A stretch of DNA of 64,000 bases from Bacteroidales bacterium (GCA_015654535.1 JAATGU010000049.1:26217-90216), one strand, 5' to 3'. Positions 1 through 11,309 are shown, numbered from the stretch's first letter. Numbers and translations: made by a program. The notes: generated by a model not told the origin, from the letters alone.

Positions 1-1616
1 ATTGCCCCTTTAGAGATCACAGAGTTATCTTTTCTCCAATGTAATATTTTGCTGATATAATTAAAGGCTTCATTCTGAAGTTGAGTACGTCCGCCGTTGG
101 TAAAAGCGTTTTGAGTATCATTATTCCAACCTCCCGGAAAATCTTTTCGCACATATCCGTCGCTTTTATCTTTTTTGCCATTCATCATAATCTCTGTACC
201 ATAGTAAAGTTGAGGAATACGTCGGGTAGTCAGCAATAATGTTACCGCTTGCTTTAATTCCGCAAGATCATTCCCATCTTCCAAAAAACGATTCGTATCA
301 TGATTGTCCAGAAAAGCCATTACAGAAGCGGGGTTGGGGTAGAGGAAATCATATACAAAATTGTTGTAAATGCGATTCAGCCCTTTACCATCTTCATTGC
401 TTTCTTCGTTTTTTGCCTGACTCATCTTATCATAGAAGCTAAAATCCATCACCGTTTTGAGGTTGGAATTACGCGGAGCCGCCAATTTGGAATCTTTTTG
501 CCAGTAGGCGGTATAAGCTGGTTCTGTGACCCAGGATTCGCCAACAACATTAAAATTAGGATATTCTTAATTCAGTTCTTTCATCCATTCTGCCATTGCG
601 TTGAAGTCGGCATAAGGATATGTGTCCATCCGAATGCCATCAATACCTGCATATTCAATCCACCAGAAACTATTCTGAATAAGATAACGGATCACATGAG
701 GATTGCGTTGATTCAAATCGGGCATTGAGCGTACAAACCACCCATCATTCATCACGCTAAAATCCTGGCTGGAGGCATATGGGTCAACGTGAGGAGTTAG
801 TTTGAAGGAGGTCTGAACAAAGTTTTTTTCATAATCAGGATGATTGAACCAATCTCGGGAAGGCATATCTTTTAACCATGGATGCTGGTCACCGCAGTGA
901 TTAAAAATCATATCCATTACAATCTTGAGTCCTTTATCGTGGGCTTTTTCAATTAAGGTCTTATATTCATCATTGCTCCCCAGGCGAGGGTCTACTTTGT
1001 AATAGTTTGTGGTAGCATAGCCATGATATGACCCTCCGTTCATATTGTTTTCCAGAACAGGAGTGAACCATAAAGCGGTAACTCCTAATTCATTGAAATA
1101 ATCCAAATGTTTTTCAATGCCTGCAAGGTCCCCGCCATGACGGGCATTCGGATCTTTTCGGTCTGCTATGGAGGGAGACAATGTTTTATTATTATCATTC
1201 TCAGGATTTCCGTTGGCAAAGCGATCAGGCATTAGCATATAAAGTACATCCGAAGCATCAAAACCGATTCGTTCATTTCCCTTTTTTGTGCGTTGTTTGA
1301 GCTCATAAAATTGAATGTCTTTTTTCTTTCCTTGTGTAAATGTTAGTTCTACTTTTCCTGCTTCTACTTCTTTATCGAGTGTGAGGTAAATTAATAAGTA
1401 ATTAGGACTTTCCAATTTAATCACACTACTTAAGTGTACTCCGGGGTAGCGTACGGTAACATCTGATGAAGCTATATTTTTTCCGTATACCATCAGCTGG
1501 AGTTTGGGGTTTTTCATCCCAATATACCAAAAGGATGGCTCTATCTTATCTATTTTTCCGACTGCATTCATAGTGATAACTACAAACAAGATGAAAGTTA
1601 AAAATGCTTTTCTCAT
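1..1616 (-). pseudogene. GH13 alpha-amylase / neopullulanase-like (SusA-type) enzyme, interrupted by an in-frame TAA; 3' end runs off the window
   Basis: ORF 567..1616 has a signal peptide, N-terminal Ig-like domain and GH13 motifs (VMDMIFNHCGDQH, GIDGIRMDTYPY). Reading through TAA at 567-569 in the same frame gives EYPNFNVVGESWVTEPAYTAYWQKDS...FLDNHDTNRF down to base 1. Confidence 0.9.
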
Positions 1617-1738
1617 AGTCTTATTAATTTAATGTTACGTGGATGCGAATATACATTAAAAATTTGCATACTGCCTTTTTACTCTTTATTCTCTTTATCA
1701 AATTTTATGCAAACGTTTTCATAACTTGCTTATAAAAA

Positions 1739-1775
1739 AACGTCTGCTCCCATTAAAGAGAACAGACGTTTCATT
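1739..1775 (-). terminator. Hairpin terminator candidate for the decarboxylase operon
   Basis: AACGTCTG ... CAGACGTT inverted repeat flanked by A/T runs, just downstream of the minus-strand stop at 1791. Confidence 0.6.
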
Positions 1776-1790
1776 ATGTTAAATATTCTT

Positions 1791-2951
1791 CTACATTAAG
1801 AATCCCAAAAGAACACCGGCGGCAACTGCCGAGCCGATAACTCCTGCTACATTTGGACCCATGGCATGCATGAGTAAGTAGTTGGTAGAATCATATTCCA
1901 ATCCTATGTTCTGTGAAATACGAGCTGACATAGGAACAGCGGATACTCCTGCATTACCAATCAGCGGATTAATTTTATTACCTTTCTTAAGTATCAGATT
2001 GAATACCTTGACAAATAAAACACCTGAAGCTGTGGCAATAATGAAAGCCATAAAGCCTAAGAAGAAGATAAACAAAGTGCTTGGAGTTATAAATTCGCTG
2101 GCTTGGGTTGAAGCTCCAACTGTTAAGCCCAATAAAATGGTGACGATATCAATCATTGGTCCACTTGCCGTATCGGCCAAACGACGGGTAACTCCGCTTT
2201 CTTTCAACAGGTTTCCAAAGAATAACATTCCCAACAATGGTAAACCGGAAGGTACTAAAAAACAGGTTAGTAATAGTCCGATAATTGGGAACATTACTTT
2301 TTCAGTGTGAGAAACTTGACGTGCAGGCTTCATTCGGATTAATCGCTCCTTTTTAGTTGTTAACAATCGCATAATAGGGGGCTGTATCACCGGTACTAGT
2401 GCCATATACGAATAAGCCGAAACGGCGATAGCACCTAGTAAACTTGGAGCTAATTTAGAGGCAAGGAAGATTGCGGTAGGGCCATCGGCACCACCAATAA
2501 TAGCGATACCAGCAGCTTGGTTAGGCGCAAAGCCTAAAAACAGAGCAATCATATAAGCTCCAAAAATGCCAAATTGTGCGGCAGCTCCCACCAACATTAA
2601 TTTGGGATTGGATATCAGGGCCGAAAAATCTGTCATGGCTCCGATTCCTAAGAAAATCAATGGTGGATACCAACCACATTTTACCCCTTGATATAAGATA
2701 TTGAATACAGAGCCTTCTTCATAGATGCCCAGTTCAAGACCGGCATCCATTTTGAAAGGAATATTACCGATAAGTATACCAAATCCAATAGGAATTAGTA
2801 ACATTGGTTCAAAATCTTTTTTAACGGCCAAATAGATAAAAAACATTCCGACAAGCAGCATTACAAGACCGCCCGGCGTAACGTTTGCGAATCCTGTATA
2901 ACTCCAGAAATCGCCTAAATTATTTGTTAGAAATGTTGCAAACTCTCCCAT
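1791..2951 (-). CDS. Sodium-translocating decarboxylase beta subunit (OadB/MmdB family)
   Basis: 386 aa multi-TM protein with GGADGPTAIFLASKLAP motif; in operon with biotin carrier and carboxyltransferase. Confidence 0.93.
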   Translation of the reverse strand: MGEFATFLTNNLGDFWSYTGFANVTPGGLVMLLVGMFFIYLAVKKDFEPMLLIPIGFGILIGNIPFKMDAGLELGIYEEGSVFNILYQGVKCGWYPPLIFLGIGAMTDFSALISNPKLMLVGAAAQFGIFGAYMIALFLGFAPNQAAGIAIIGGADGPTAIFLASKLAPSLLGAIAVSAYSYMALVPVIQPPIMRLLTTKKERLIRMKPARQVSHTEKVMFPIIGLLLTCFLVPSGLPLLGMLFFGNLLKESGVTRRLADTASGPMIDIVTILLGLTVGASTQASEFITPSTLFIFFLGFMAFIIATASGVLFVKVFNLILKKGNKINPLIGNAGVSAVPMSARISQNIGLEYDSTNYLLMHAMGPNVAGVIGSAVAAGVLLGFLM

Positions 2952-2955
2952 ACTA

Positions 2956-3384
2956 TTATTCGATTATGATCAGATCCGTACCTTCCAGTACAGAATCTCC
3001 CTTGTTTACATTAATAGCAGAAATTTTGCCATCTTTGTCCGCATTAATATTATTTTCCATTTTCATAGCTTCCAGAATAAGAATTGTTTGTCCTTTCTTT
3101 ACAGCATCTCCTACGTTTACTTTAATGTCTAGTATAATGCCAGGAAGGGGAGACTTAACCGCACTCTTATTTGAATTAACTGCCGGACGTGAAATAACTG
3201 GTGCGCCGTCTTCTTTTTTAGGAGCTGCTGCCGGACGAGTGATAGGTTTAGGTACGATAGGTTTGTCTATCTCAACTTTATAAGGTGTACCATTAACTTC
3301 AACGGCAGCGATGTTGTTATCATCAATGTCGTTCACTGTCACTTTATAGAGGTTCCCATTGATTTTATATTTATATTGTTTCAT
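2956..3384 (-). CDS. Biotin/lipoyl attachment protein (decarboxylase biotin carrier)
   Basis: 142 aa, C-terminal ILEAMKMENNI biotinylation motif after a Pro/Ala linker. Confidence 0.93.
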   Translation of the reverse strand: MKQYKYKINGNLYKVTVNDIDDNNIAAVEVNGTPYKVEIDKPIVPKPITRPAAAPKKEDGAPVISRPAVNSNKSAVKSPLPGIILDIKVNVGDAVKKGQTILILEAMKMENNINADKDGKISAINVNKGDSVLEGTDLIIIE

Positions 3385-3420
3385 CTTTTATTAAATTAAG
3401 AATTAATACTAAAAGGTTCT

Positions 3421-4338
3421 TTAACGTCTATGAGGTGTTTCACGTAAGGTATAAATTTTAGAATTCCATGGGGAGTAGTTACGTTTAACCTTATTAATAG
3501 TCAATACCGTATCTTCTACATCATGTACATTATCCTGATATTCGTGCAATGCCATCGCAATAGCAGCAAATACTTCACCGGATTCTACTCCAATAGATTT
3601 TTCGTGGGCAACTTTTTTGTCGGTAATACCATGAACTTTCATTGCATTTCTTTTTGATAAACGTATGGAAATATTCCCGATGAATTTAAAAGCTAAATAG
3701 AGGAGAATTAAACCAAGGAAAACCACTCCCATAGCAATGACGGTCATACCTATGCCGGCAGAGTCGTGTTGATGGAAGCTATCAATCTTTGTGTTTTTAT
3801 CAAGTGTAAGATTATTGGTACCGGGAGTAACATAATTTTTGTTATCTAATCCTTTTACAACCCATTTAGCACTTCCATCCTCTTCACGTCCATAAGAATA
3901 GTCCGTAAGAATGCTTGCTGGAATTGTTACCGAATCAATTAAAGTGATTCCATCAGAATCATACAGACCAACCCAGTTGGAGTGGGTAGGATCTAAGGTG
4001 AAATTCACATGGAAAGTTCCTCTGTTTGGTTTCTCGTCAGCCCAGAAAAGTAAATGTTGACGAGGCGCAATTTCTGTCATTGCATCTGCTTTTGGGATAG
4101 AATACATTTTAGGATTATTCTTATCATTTGTCAGATAGCAGCTTTTTAAATTAACGGTTGCAAAGGAGGAGTTATAAATTTCTATCCACGGGCTATGCAC
4201 TCCATAGTCATCCTGAACATTTGCTTTATTACTTAACATTACTTCGTTAATTTGCAAGCTTTTGGTGCCTTGTGCGTTTGCACCAAAACATACTGCTAAC
4301 AGCATAATGATTAATATTCCTTTATTTATTTTATTCAT
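3421..4338 (-). CDS. OadG-type small subunit fused to an N-terminal secreted lamin-tail-like (LTD) domain
   Basis: Signal peptide; SLQINEVMLSNKANVQDDYGVHSPWIEIYNSS resembles an LTD core; C-terminal single TM segment (GMTVIAMGVVFLGLILLYLAFKFIG) typical of OadG. Confidence 0.8.
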   Translation of the reverse strand: MNKINKGILIIMLLAVCFGANAQGTKSLQINEVMLSNKANVQDDYGVHSPWIEIYNSSFATVNLKSCYLTNDKNNPKMYSIPKADAMTEIAPRQHLLFWADEKPNRGTFHVNFTLDPTHSNWVGLYDSDGITLIDSVTIPASILTDYSYGREEDGSAKWVVKGLDNKNYVTPGTNNLTLDKNTKIDSFHQHDSAGIGMTVIAMGVVFLGLILLYLAFKFIGNISIRLSKRNAMKVHGITDKKVAHEKSIGVESGEVFAAIAMALHEYQDNVHDVEDTVLTINKVKRNYSPWNSKIYTLRETPHRR

Positions 4339-4359
4339 AACATATTATTTTATAGTTAC

Positions 4360-5913
4360 TTATAATGGAATATTACCATGCTTCTTAGCAGGGTTAGTTA
4401 ATTTCTTTGTCTGTAATTGCTGTAAGGCCCGAATAATGCGGAAACGTGTATTTCTAGGTTCAATCACATCATCAATGTAACCATACTTTGCTGCATTATA
4501 AGGGTTAGCGAATAACTTAGTGTACTCTGCTTCTTTTTCTGCCATAAATGCTGCCGGATCTTCAGCTACTTTTGCTTCTTTGGCATATAGAACTTCTACT
4601 GCGCCTGCACCACCCATTACGGCTATTTCCGCTGTTGGCCATGCATAGTTCATATCTCCACGAAGTTGCTTGCAACTCATTACGATATGTGAACCTCCGT
4701 ATGATTTTCTAAGGGTAATCGTTACTTTAGGAACGGTTGCCTCACCATATGCATACAGTAATTTGGCTCCATGAAGAATTACCCCGTTATATTCTTGCCC
4801 AGTTCCGGGAAGGAATCCTGGAACATCAACCAATGTTACCAAAGGGATGTTAAAGGCATCGCAGAAACGAACAAAACGTCCGGCTTTACGTGAAGCATTG
4901 CTATCAAGTACTCCTGCCAGATATTTTGGTTGATTGGCAACAAGACCTACAGACTGCCCATTAAAACGAGCAAAACCTATAATAATATTTTTAGAGAAAT
5001 CTTTTTGTACTTCGAGGAATTCCCCATTATCAATGATTGCTCCAATCACTTCATACATATCATAGGGCTTGTTGGGACTATCGGGGATAATTTCATTCAA
5101 TGAATCTTCCAGACGATCAATAGGATCATCACACATTACAAGTGGAGCTTCTTCTAAGTTGTTTTGAGGAATAAAGCTGAGCAGCTTGCGGATAATTCCT
5201 AAACCTTCCTCTTCTGTTTGTGCTGTAAAATGAGTTACACCTGATTTAGATGAGTGTACACTTGCTCCACCAAGAGCTTCTTGTGTAACATCTTCACCAG
5301 TGACGGTCTTCACAACTTTTGGTCCGGTAAGGAACATGTATGAAGTGCCTTCCATCATTAAAGTAAAATCCGTTAATGCGGGAGAATAAACTGCACCACC
5401 GGCACAAGGACCAAAAATTCCTGAAATTTGAGGAATAACACCGGATGCCATAATGTTACGTTGAAAAATTTCAGCGTAGCCTCCCAATGCATTGATCCCT
5501 TCTTGAATTCGCGCGCCACCTGAATCATTGATTCCAATGACCGGTGCACCCATTTTCATGGCTTGATCCATTACTTTGCAAATCTTTAATGCCATTGTTT
5601 CTGATAGAGAACCACCAAATACAGTGAAATCTTGAGCAAAAACATATACTAATCTTCCTTCAATAGTGCCGTACCCGGTAACAACTCCATCACCAAGGTA
5701 TGATTTCTTTTCTTGTCCAAAGTTGGTACATCTATGTTTTACAAACATATCAAATTCTTCAAAACTGCCTTCGTCTAATAATTGAGAAATACGCTCACGA
5801 GCAGTGTATTTTCCTTTTGCGTGTTGTTTTTCAATAGCTTTTTCGCCGCCACCTAAGCGAGCCTGAGTACGTAGTTCTATAAGCTCTTTTACTTTTTCAA
5901 GTTGGTTACTCAT
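4360..5913 (-). CDS. mmdA: Acyl-CoA carboxylase/decarboxylase carboxyltransferase subunit (methylmalonyl-CoA decarboxylase alpha / PccB-like)
   Basis: 517 aa; motifs [44 protein letters not shown]. Confidence 0.93.
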   Translation of the reverse strand: MSNQLEKVKELIELRTQARLGGGEKAIEKQHAKGKYTARERISQLLDEGSFEEFDMFVKHRCTNFGQEKKSYLGDGVVTGYGTIEGRLVYVFAQDFTVFGGSLSETMALKICKVMDQAMKMGAPVIGINDSGGARIQEGINALGGYAEIFQRNIMASGVIPQISGIFGPCAGGAVYSPALTDFTLMMEGTSYMFLTGPKVVKTVTGEDVTQEALGGASVHSSKSGVTHFTAQTEEEGLGIIRKLLSFIPQNNLEEAPLVMCDDPIDRLEDSLNEIIPDSPNKPYDMYEVIGAIIDNGEFLEVQKDFSKNIIIGFARFNGQSVGLVANQPKYLAGVLDSNASRKAGRFVRFCDAFNIPLVTLVDVPGFLPGTGQEYNGVILHGAKLLYAYGEATVPKVTITLRKSYGGSHIVMSCKQLRGDMNYAWPTAEIAVMGGAGAVEVLYAKEAKVAEDPAAFMAEKEAEYTKLFANPYNAAKYGYIDDVIEPRNTRFRIIRALQQLQTKKLTNPAKKHGNIPL

Positions 5914-5940
5914 GAATTTATTATTTTAAAAGTTAATAAT

Positions 5941-6345
5941 TTAATGTTCACATAGTTCGGTAAGTACTCCAAGGGTGGATTTGGGATGAAGAAAAGCTAT
6001 TTTTAATCCTTCTGCACCATTGCGAGGTGCTTTATCTATTGTACGGATTTCTTTTTTCTCTGCTTCTTCCAAAGCATTTGCTACTCCATCTTCAATGGCA
6101 AATGCTATATGGTGAATGCCTGCTCCTTTGTTTTCAATAAATTTAGCAATAGTACTTTCAGGGCTAGTAGGCTCTAATAATTCTATTTTGGTATCTCCTA
6201 CTTTTAAAAATGCAGTTCTAACTTTTTGGTCTTCAACCACTTCTATGTTATAGCATTTTAAGCCTAATACATTCTCATAGTAAGGTAAGGCTTCTTCAAT
6301 GCTTTTTACAGCAATACCTAAATGTTCAATGTGTGAAATCTTCAT
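5941..6345 (-). CDS. mce: Methylmalonyl-CoA epimerase
   Basis: MKISHIEHLGIAVKSIEEALPYY...GAGIHHIAF; glyoxalase-fold protein. Start chosen at the internal Met of ORF 5941..6402. Confidence 0.92.
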   Translation of the reverse strand: MKISHIEHLGIAVKSIEEALPYYENVLGLKCYNIEVVEDQKVRTAFLKVGDTKIELLEPTSPESTIAKFIENKGAGIHHIAFAIEDGVANALEEAEKKEIRTIDKAPRNGAEGLKIAFLHPKSTLGVLTELCEH

Positions 6346-6463
6346 GACTATTCTATTTTTTGTTAGTATATTAATGTATCTATAACCGATAAAGCAATAC
6401 AAAGAAAGTCAATTACTTCTTAATAAAGAAATATTTCTTCATTTAATTTAGGACAATATGCAG

Positions 6464-8875
6464 TTAGAACTCTAATAGTAACCGGATATTGATTTGACGA
6501 GATGTAAGGTAATTGGGAACCGCATACTGGTTATTGTACACATCTGTGACCCAATAATAGGAGTTCACGTTGCTTATTCCAAGCAAATTGAAAACATCTG
6601 CTCCAATCCACATGTTTCGTATGTGACGGCTGATGCGTCCACGATAATCTCCATTCTCATTATCTATTAATTGACGGGATATCCCAATATCTACACGGCG
6701 GTAAGCGGGAGTACGGAATACCATTTTCTCTCTTCCGGAATGAGGAGGACCAAAAGGTAAACCGTCGGCTAAGGTAGCTTTCAGATTCATTTTCCATTTC
6801 TTATTTCCACGGAAATAGTCGGTAAAGTACAAAGATAAGTTATACCGTTGGTCTGTAGGGCGAGGAATCCATTTTTCGTTGATCTTTTCTTTTGTCTGCA
6901 TTAATGAAAGACACAGCCATGAGTCAGTTCCGGGTACAAACTCTCCAAATAGTTTCATATCAAGTCCGGCGGCGTACCCGCTTGCCATGTTTTTACCGTA
7001 ATAGCTGATGCGTACATTATCGACATTATAAGGAACCAAATTGCTGAGCATTTTGTAATACAACTCGGTAGTAAACTTAAATGGACGACCCAATGTGCGG
7101 AATTTATAATCACTAGCTAAAACAAAGTGAATGGAACGCTGTGATTTAATATCTTTATTTAGCACCACCACTGTATTTCCATTTATAGTTGTTGTGTCTC
7201 TAAACTCCTTGTAGAAAGGTGCTTGATAATAGACTCCGGTAGCTCCACGGAAGGTAAAGTTCTCATTAAATTTGGGGATTAAGGCCATCGAAACGCGTGG
7301 ACTGAAGATAAATTCTTTGTTCCAGTTCCAGTAGCTGCCTCGTATTCCTGCATTAAAAGTAAATAATCCTAAGTCAGAAGAGAATTTATAAGTGTCTTGT
7401 GTATAAAATGAAAGCCGGTTACTTTTTATTTCATTTTTGGAAGCTAAACTGTAAATCAATTCTACATCATTACTTGTGTGAGGTAGAGAATATCCCGCAG
7501 AATCTCTCATTTCCCATTCGCGAAGTTTATCTTTAATAAACTCTTTTTTAAATTCCAATCCCCATTTTATCTGATGACTTTTTACTTTGTGATTGCCGGT
7601 AATAGAGTAACTTTGCACATTTGCATTTAGATAATTACGGGCATGCTCCATATAAGTTCCCACACCAACGGTCTGGTCTTCATTGCTTGTTTCCCCTGAA
7701 GTATTTTCATCCAGAGAGCTTAACCAATATTCTCCTGTAATATCGTAAGTTTCTTGTTCTTTAGTATGGAAAGCAGAGCCAATAAAAGTAATATCATTGT
7801 AGGGATTAAAATGATAAGTGATGCTTCCTGAACCAAAAAAAGTTTGAAATAAATCCTGTTCTTGGCCTCCAAAGTATACTTTAAATTCCTGGACGGAAGA
7901 AACGGTCCCAAATTTTGTTGTACGGTCTTTAGGAGTGAAGTTATATTTGTTTTGTGAAATGTTACCAATAAAGCCTACCTCCCAACGTTTACTGGGCTTC
8001 CAGTTTAGAAAAGTTTGGTAGTCAAAAAAGCTGGGATCATATTCTCCTTTAGTATCCAAAGTACCTAAAAGATAACGATTGCTTTTGTAACGAATACCAT
8101 TAGTCATAGAGAAATGTTTGTTAGCGAAGCCTACATAAGCACTTGTTCCAAGGAGGCTGGCAGTCACTGAACCTTCTAACTTATCAGGCTTTTTATAAGT
8201 GATATCCAGAACAGAAGACATTTTGTCTCCATATTTAGCTTCATATCCTCCGGAAGAAAATCCAACTTCCTGCACCATGTCAGGATTAATAAAACTAAGT
8301 CCTTCTTGCTGTCCTGACCGGATTAACAAAGGACGATAAATTTCCACGCCGTTCACATAAACAATATTTTCATCAAAACTACCTCCACGGACATTATACT
8401 GAGAGCTTAGTTCATTATGAGAACTCACTCCGGCTTGCGTGGCAATTAATGCCTCAATATTTCCGCCTGAAGCATCTGGCATAAGTTTTGCTCCTTTCGT
8501 ATTTATTTTTTCAGTCATACCTGTTTGCCGCTTTGTTTCGGTAACGGTAACTTCGCCTAGTTCGTACCCCGTATTAAGTAACACTACATTCAGTGTAATT
8601 TCTCCTTTTGGGTTTTTTAGTAAGCGTTTTCTAGTATTATACCCTAGCTTGGAATAAACCAATACTACACTATCTTTGGATGTTACATTCAGTGAATAAT
8701 GTCCTTTCAGGTTAGTTACGGTACCTGCTATGTGTCCTTGAACTCGTACATTAACTATTTCAATCGGATTATTGTCCTGATCCAATACAATACCAGATAT
8801 CTTTGCGGTTTTCTGAGCGCTGATTCCTGAAGGCAATATAATCAATAGAAGTGCGAGGAGTGCACAATATTTCAT
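6464..8875 (-). CDS. TonB-dependent outer membrane receptor with carboxypeptidase-regulatory-like N-terminal domain
   Basis: 803 aa; signal peptide, ISGIVLDQDNNPIEIVNVRV, plug domain YNVRGGSFDENIVYVNGVEIYRP, C-terminal beta strand LNIRLLLEF-like end. Confidence 0.9.
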   Translation of the reverse strand: MKYCALLALLLIILPSGISAQKTAKISGIVLDQDNNPIEIVNVRVQGHIAGTVTNLKGHYSLNVTSKDSVVLVYSKLGYNTRKRLLKNPKGEITLNVVLLNTGYELGEVTVTETKRQTGMTEKINTKGAKLMPDASGGNIEALIATQAGVSSHNELSSQYNVRGGSFDENIVYVNGVEIYRPLLIRSGQQEGLSFINPDMVQEVGFSSGGYEAKYGDKMSSVLDITYKKPDKLEGSVTASLLGTSAYVGFANKHFSMTNGIRYKSNRYLLGTLDTKGEYDPSFFDYQTFLNWKPSKRWEVGFIGNISQNKYNFTPKDRTTKFGTVSSVQEFKVYFGGQEQDLFQTFFGSGSITYHFNPYNDITFIGSAFHTKEQETYDITGEYWLSSLDENTSGETSNEDQTVGVGTYMEHARNYLNANVQSYSITGNHKVKSHQIKWGLEFKKEFIKDKLREWEMRDSAGYSLPHTSNDVELIYSLASKNEIKSNRLSFYTQDTYKFSSDLGLFTFNAGIRGSYWNWNKEFIFSPRVSMALIPKFNENFTFRGATGVYYQAPFYKEFRDTTTINGNTVVVLNKDIKSQRSIHFVLASDYKFRTLGRPFKFTTELYYKMLSNLVPYNVDNVRISYYGKNMASGYAAGLDMKLFGEFVPGTDSWLCLSLMQTKEKINEKWIPRPTDQRYNLSLYFTDYFRGNKKWKMNLKATLADGLPFGPPHSGREKMVFRTPAYRRVDIGISRQLIDNENGDYRGRISRHIRNMWIGADVFNLLGISNVNSYYWVTDVYNNQYAVPNYLTSRQINIRLLLEF

Positions 8876-8941
8876 AACTAATATATTCTTTTTAGGCGCA
8901 GATTGGTCTGTGCTTTATGACTAAATAACGTAAAAAAGAGA

Positions 8942-9925
8942 TTAAGTGTATATTTTAGTAAATAAATTATTTAAAAAAGCCCATCTGAAGTGGAACCAGC
9001 GCCGGGAACTTTTTTGGTTCCCACCAAATCGAAGAACAAAATCTCTGTATCCATGCTTTTTAAAAGGTAAGCCTACATCCATGTATTCTAGATGTTGATA
9101 GCCCTCATTAAATGAATATTCTAATGCTTCCCATGTGGCCAATACGCCTGGATAGAGTCTTTTATAAGTCTTGTTCATTCCTCCAGAGAATAGCAAATAA
9201 GCGTTTTTACCAGAAAAAACAATCACTGAGCCTCCTATAATTTTTTCTTTATATTTCACTATAAATATTCGTCCCATACCGCTGTGCACAGCTTTTTCAT
9301 CGAAATATTTAAAGAACTCTATACATGGAAAATGTTTTCTTATTTTATATGAATAGTTTTTTCGAAGCATTTTAGAAAAGGCACGTATCTCTTCAACGTC
9401 CCCAGTAGCATATACTCGGGCTCCGTTAGCGTATCCCTTTTTTATTTGTCTTCGGCGGGATTCACTTATTTTATCCATTAAATTGGATGTATTGTGCAAA
9501 GAAGTCCTTACTTGCAACCAATTAATAGGGAAATATTGATTTTCTCGGAAATATTTGTAGCCAAACAGGGAATTTTCTAAGTTTCTGAACTCAATGAGAA
9601 AGGGTTCTTGAGTTCCTATATTTGTTAAATACTCCAGCATTTCTCCAAAAAGATCTTCAGCGTCTATATTTTCATCAAAATATTCTCCAGTACCATATAT
9701 TTCGCATCGAGGAATAAAGGAGGAAAGTGACAGGCGAGTACTTCTTCTAAGAAGAGATAACATTTTGGCCAGAGGTCTCATCTCATCATAGGCAACTATC
9801 AGAATAGGAGTATATCCGGGAGTTGATTCGTAAATCTGAAACATCTCTTTAGAGTAAAACACATTACTCCCGGGTAGCTTCGGGATGTCATTTCCGTGGT
9901 AATATGTGATGAGTTTTAGTAACAT
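8942..9925 (-). CDS. FemAB/GNAT-like acyltransferase
   Basis: 327 aa; SRRRQIKKGYANGARV...GGSVIVFSGKNAYLLFSGGMNKTYKRLYPGVLATWEALEY resembles FemAB/Acetyltransf_6 proteins. Confidence 0.65.
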   Translation of the reverse strand: MLLKLITYYHGNDIPKLPGSNVFYSKEMFQIYESTPGYTPILIVAYDEMRPLAKMLSLLRRSTRLSLSSFIPRCEIYGTGEYFDENIDAEDLFGEMLEYLTNIGTQEPFLIEFRNLENSLFGYKYFRENQYFPINWLQVRTSLHNTSNLMDKISESRRRQIKKGYANGARVYATGDVEEIRAFSKMLRKNYSYKIRKHFPCIEFFKYFDEKAVHSGMGRIFIVKYKEKIIGGSVIVFSGKNAYLLFSGGMNKTYKRLYPGVLATWEALEYSFNEGYQHLEYMDVGLPFKKHGYRDFVLRFGGNQKSSRRWFHFRWAFLNNLFTKIYT

Positions 9926-9973
9926 AGATTTGCAAATTTATCATTTTTTACTAAGAATTCAAAATCCTAGTCG

Positions 9974-9981
9974 TATATTTG
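9974..9981 (+). promoter_or_regulatory. Bacteroidetes-type -7 box candidate upstream of the nitroreductase operon
   Basis: TATATTTG matches TAnnTTTG, about 32 bp upstream of ATG at 10013. Confidence 0.5.
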
Positions 9982-10012
9982 TCGGTGATTAATGAACAAT
10001 TAGCTTAAACAG

Positions 10013-10549
10013 ATGAAACAATTCAGCGAGTTACTAAGAAACAGACGCAGTAGTAGAAAGTTTACTTCAGAGGAATTAAATCAAGAAGAAGTGGTTGTTT
10101 TATTGAAAGCAGCTTTGATGTCTCCCACTTCCAAACGTAGTAACTCCTGGCAATTTATTGTAGTGGATGATAAAGAGACGTTGGCTAAATTGTCTCATTG
10201 TAAAGAACAAAGTTCAAGTTTCATTGCAGACGCAGCTCTTGCTATTGTTGTTACCGCTGATCCGTTTGCAAGCGATGTTTGGATTGAAGATAGCTCTATT
10301 GCTTCTATTTTGATACAATTACAAGCAGAAGATCTGGGATTGGGTAGTTGCTGGGTACAAATTCGTGAACGTCAAACTGCTTCAGAAATCTCTTCCGACG
10401 AATTTATTCATGGAGTGTTGGATATTCCTTTGCAACTGCAGGTGCTTTCTGTCATAGCGATTGGTCATAAAAAAATGGAACAAAAGCCCTTTAATGAAGA
10501 TCATCTGTTATGGGAAAAGATACATATTAATAAATATGGAGGGAAATAA
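10013..10549 (+). CDS. Nitroreductase family protein
   Basis: 178 aa; FSELLRNRRSSRKFTSEELNQEEVVVLLKAALMSPTSKRSNSWQFIVV. Confidence 0.92.
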   Translation: MKQFSELLRNRRSSRKFTSEELNQEEVVVLLKAALMSPTSKRSNSWQFIVVDDKETLAKLSHCKEQSSSFIADAALAIVVTADPFASDVWIEDSSIASILIQLQAEDLGLGSCWVQIRERQTASEISSDEFIHGVLDIPLQLQVLSVIAIGHKKMEQKPFNEDHLLWEKIHINKYGGK

Positions 10550-11309
10550 AATTATTTTTATTGGAGCTGGCAATCTGGCTACCAATCTGGCAAAAGCTTT
10601 TTATGATCAGCATATTAAAATTGTCCAAATCTATAGTCGTACGGAGGATTCCGCTAAAACTTTAGCCGAAGTAGTAAATGCTGATTATACCACTATCCCT
10701 GAAGAAATAAAAAAGGATGCCGATCTATATATTGTAGCATTGAAAGACGATGTGTTGGTTGAGTTGATGCCTCGTATCATTGCAGGTAAAGAACATGCTT
10801 TAATGGCACATACTTCTGGTAGTTTACCTTTGAGCATATGGCCGGATTCAGTCAAACGTAAAGGCGTCTTTTATCCACTTCAGACATTTAGTAAACAGCG
10901 GAAGGTTGATTTTCGGAATATTCATCTCTTTATAGAGAGCAATAGTTTTGAGGATAATGCGCTTCTTGAAAGATTAGCGGCTTGTATATCCAATAATGTT
11001 TGTGAACTTTCCTCTGAAAAACGAAGGCAACTACATCTTGCCGCAGTGTTTGCTTGTAACTTTACTAATCACATGTATGCATTGGCTGAAAAACTATTGA
11101 AGCAATATGATCTGCCTTTCAATTATCTGCTTCCTTTGATAGAAGAAACAGAAAAAAAAGTGCATCTTCTTTCTCCGCGAGAAGCCCAGACAGGACCTGC
11201 GGTCCGTTATGACGAAAATATAATTAACAAGCATTTGGATCTGCTTTCAGATGAACCTGAAATGCGGGAAATTTACCAATTAATAAGTAAGAGTATACAT
11301 AAGTTATGA
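10536..11309 (+). CDS. Rossmann-like / DUF2520 domain protein
   Basis: [23 protein letters not shown] dinucleotide-binding motif and DUF2520-like C-terminus; start overlaps the nitroreductase 3' end. Confidence 0.85.
   Translation: MEGNKIIFIGAGNLATNLAKAFYDQHIKIVQIYSRTEDSAKTLAEVVNADYTTIPEEIKKDADLYIVALKDDVLVELMPRIIAGKEHALMAHTSGSLPLSIWPDSVKRKGVFYPLQTFSKQRKVDFRNIHLFIESNSFEDNALLERLAACISNNVCELSSEKRRQLHLAAVFACNFTNHMYALAEKLLKQYDLPFNYLLPLIEETEKKVHLLSPREAQTGPAVRYDENIINKHLDLLSDEPEMREIYQLISKSIHKL

Noticed and set aside
300-728. 142-aa + strand ORF antisense to the GH13 gene
   Set aside because: Opposite a frame with clear GH13 motifs on both sides of the nonsense codon; no recognisable domain.
7720-7968. 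82-aa minus ORF inside the TonB receptor
   Set aside because: Out-of-frame shadow ORF within a strong coding region.
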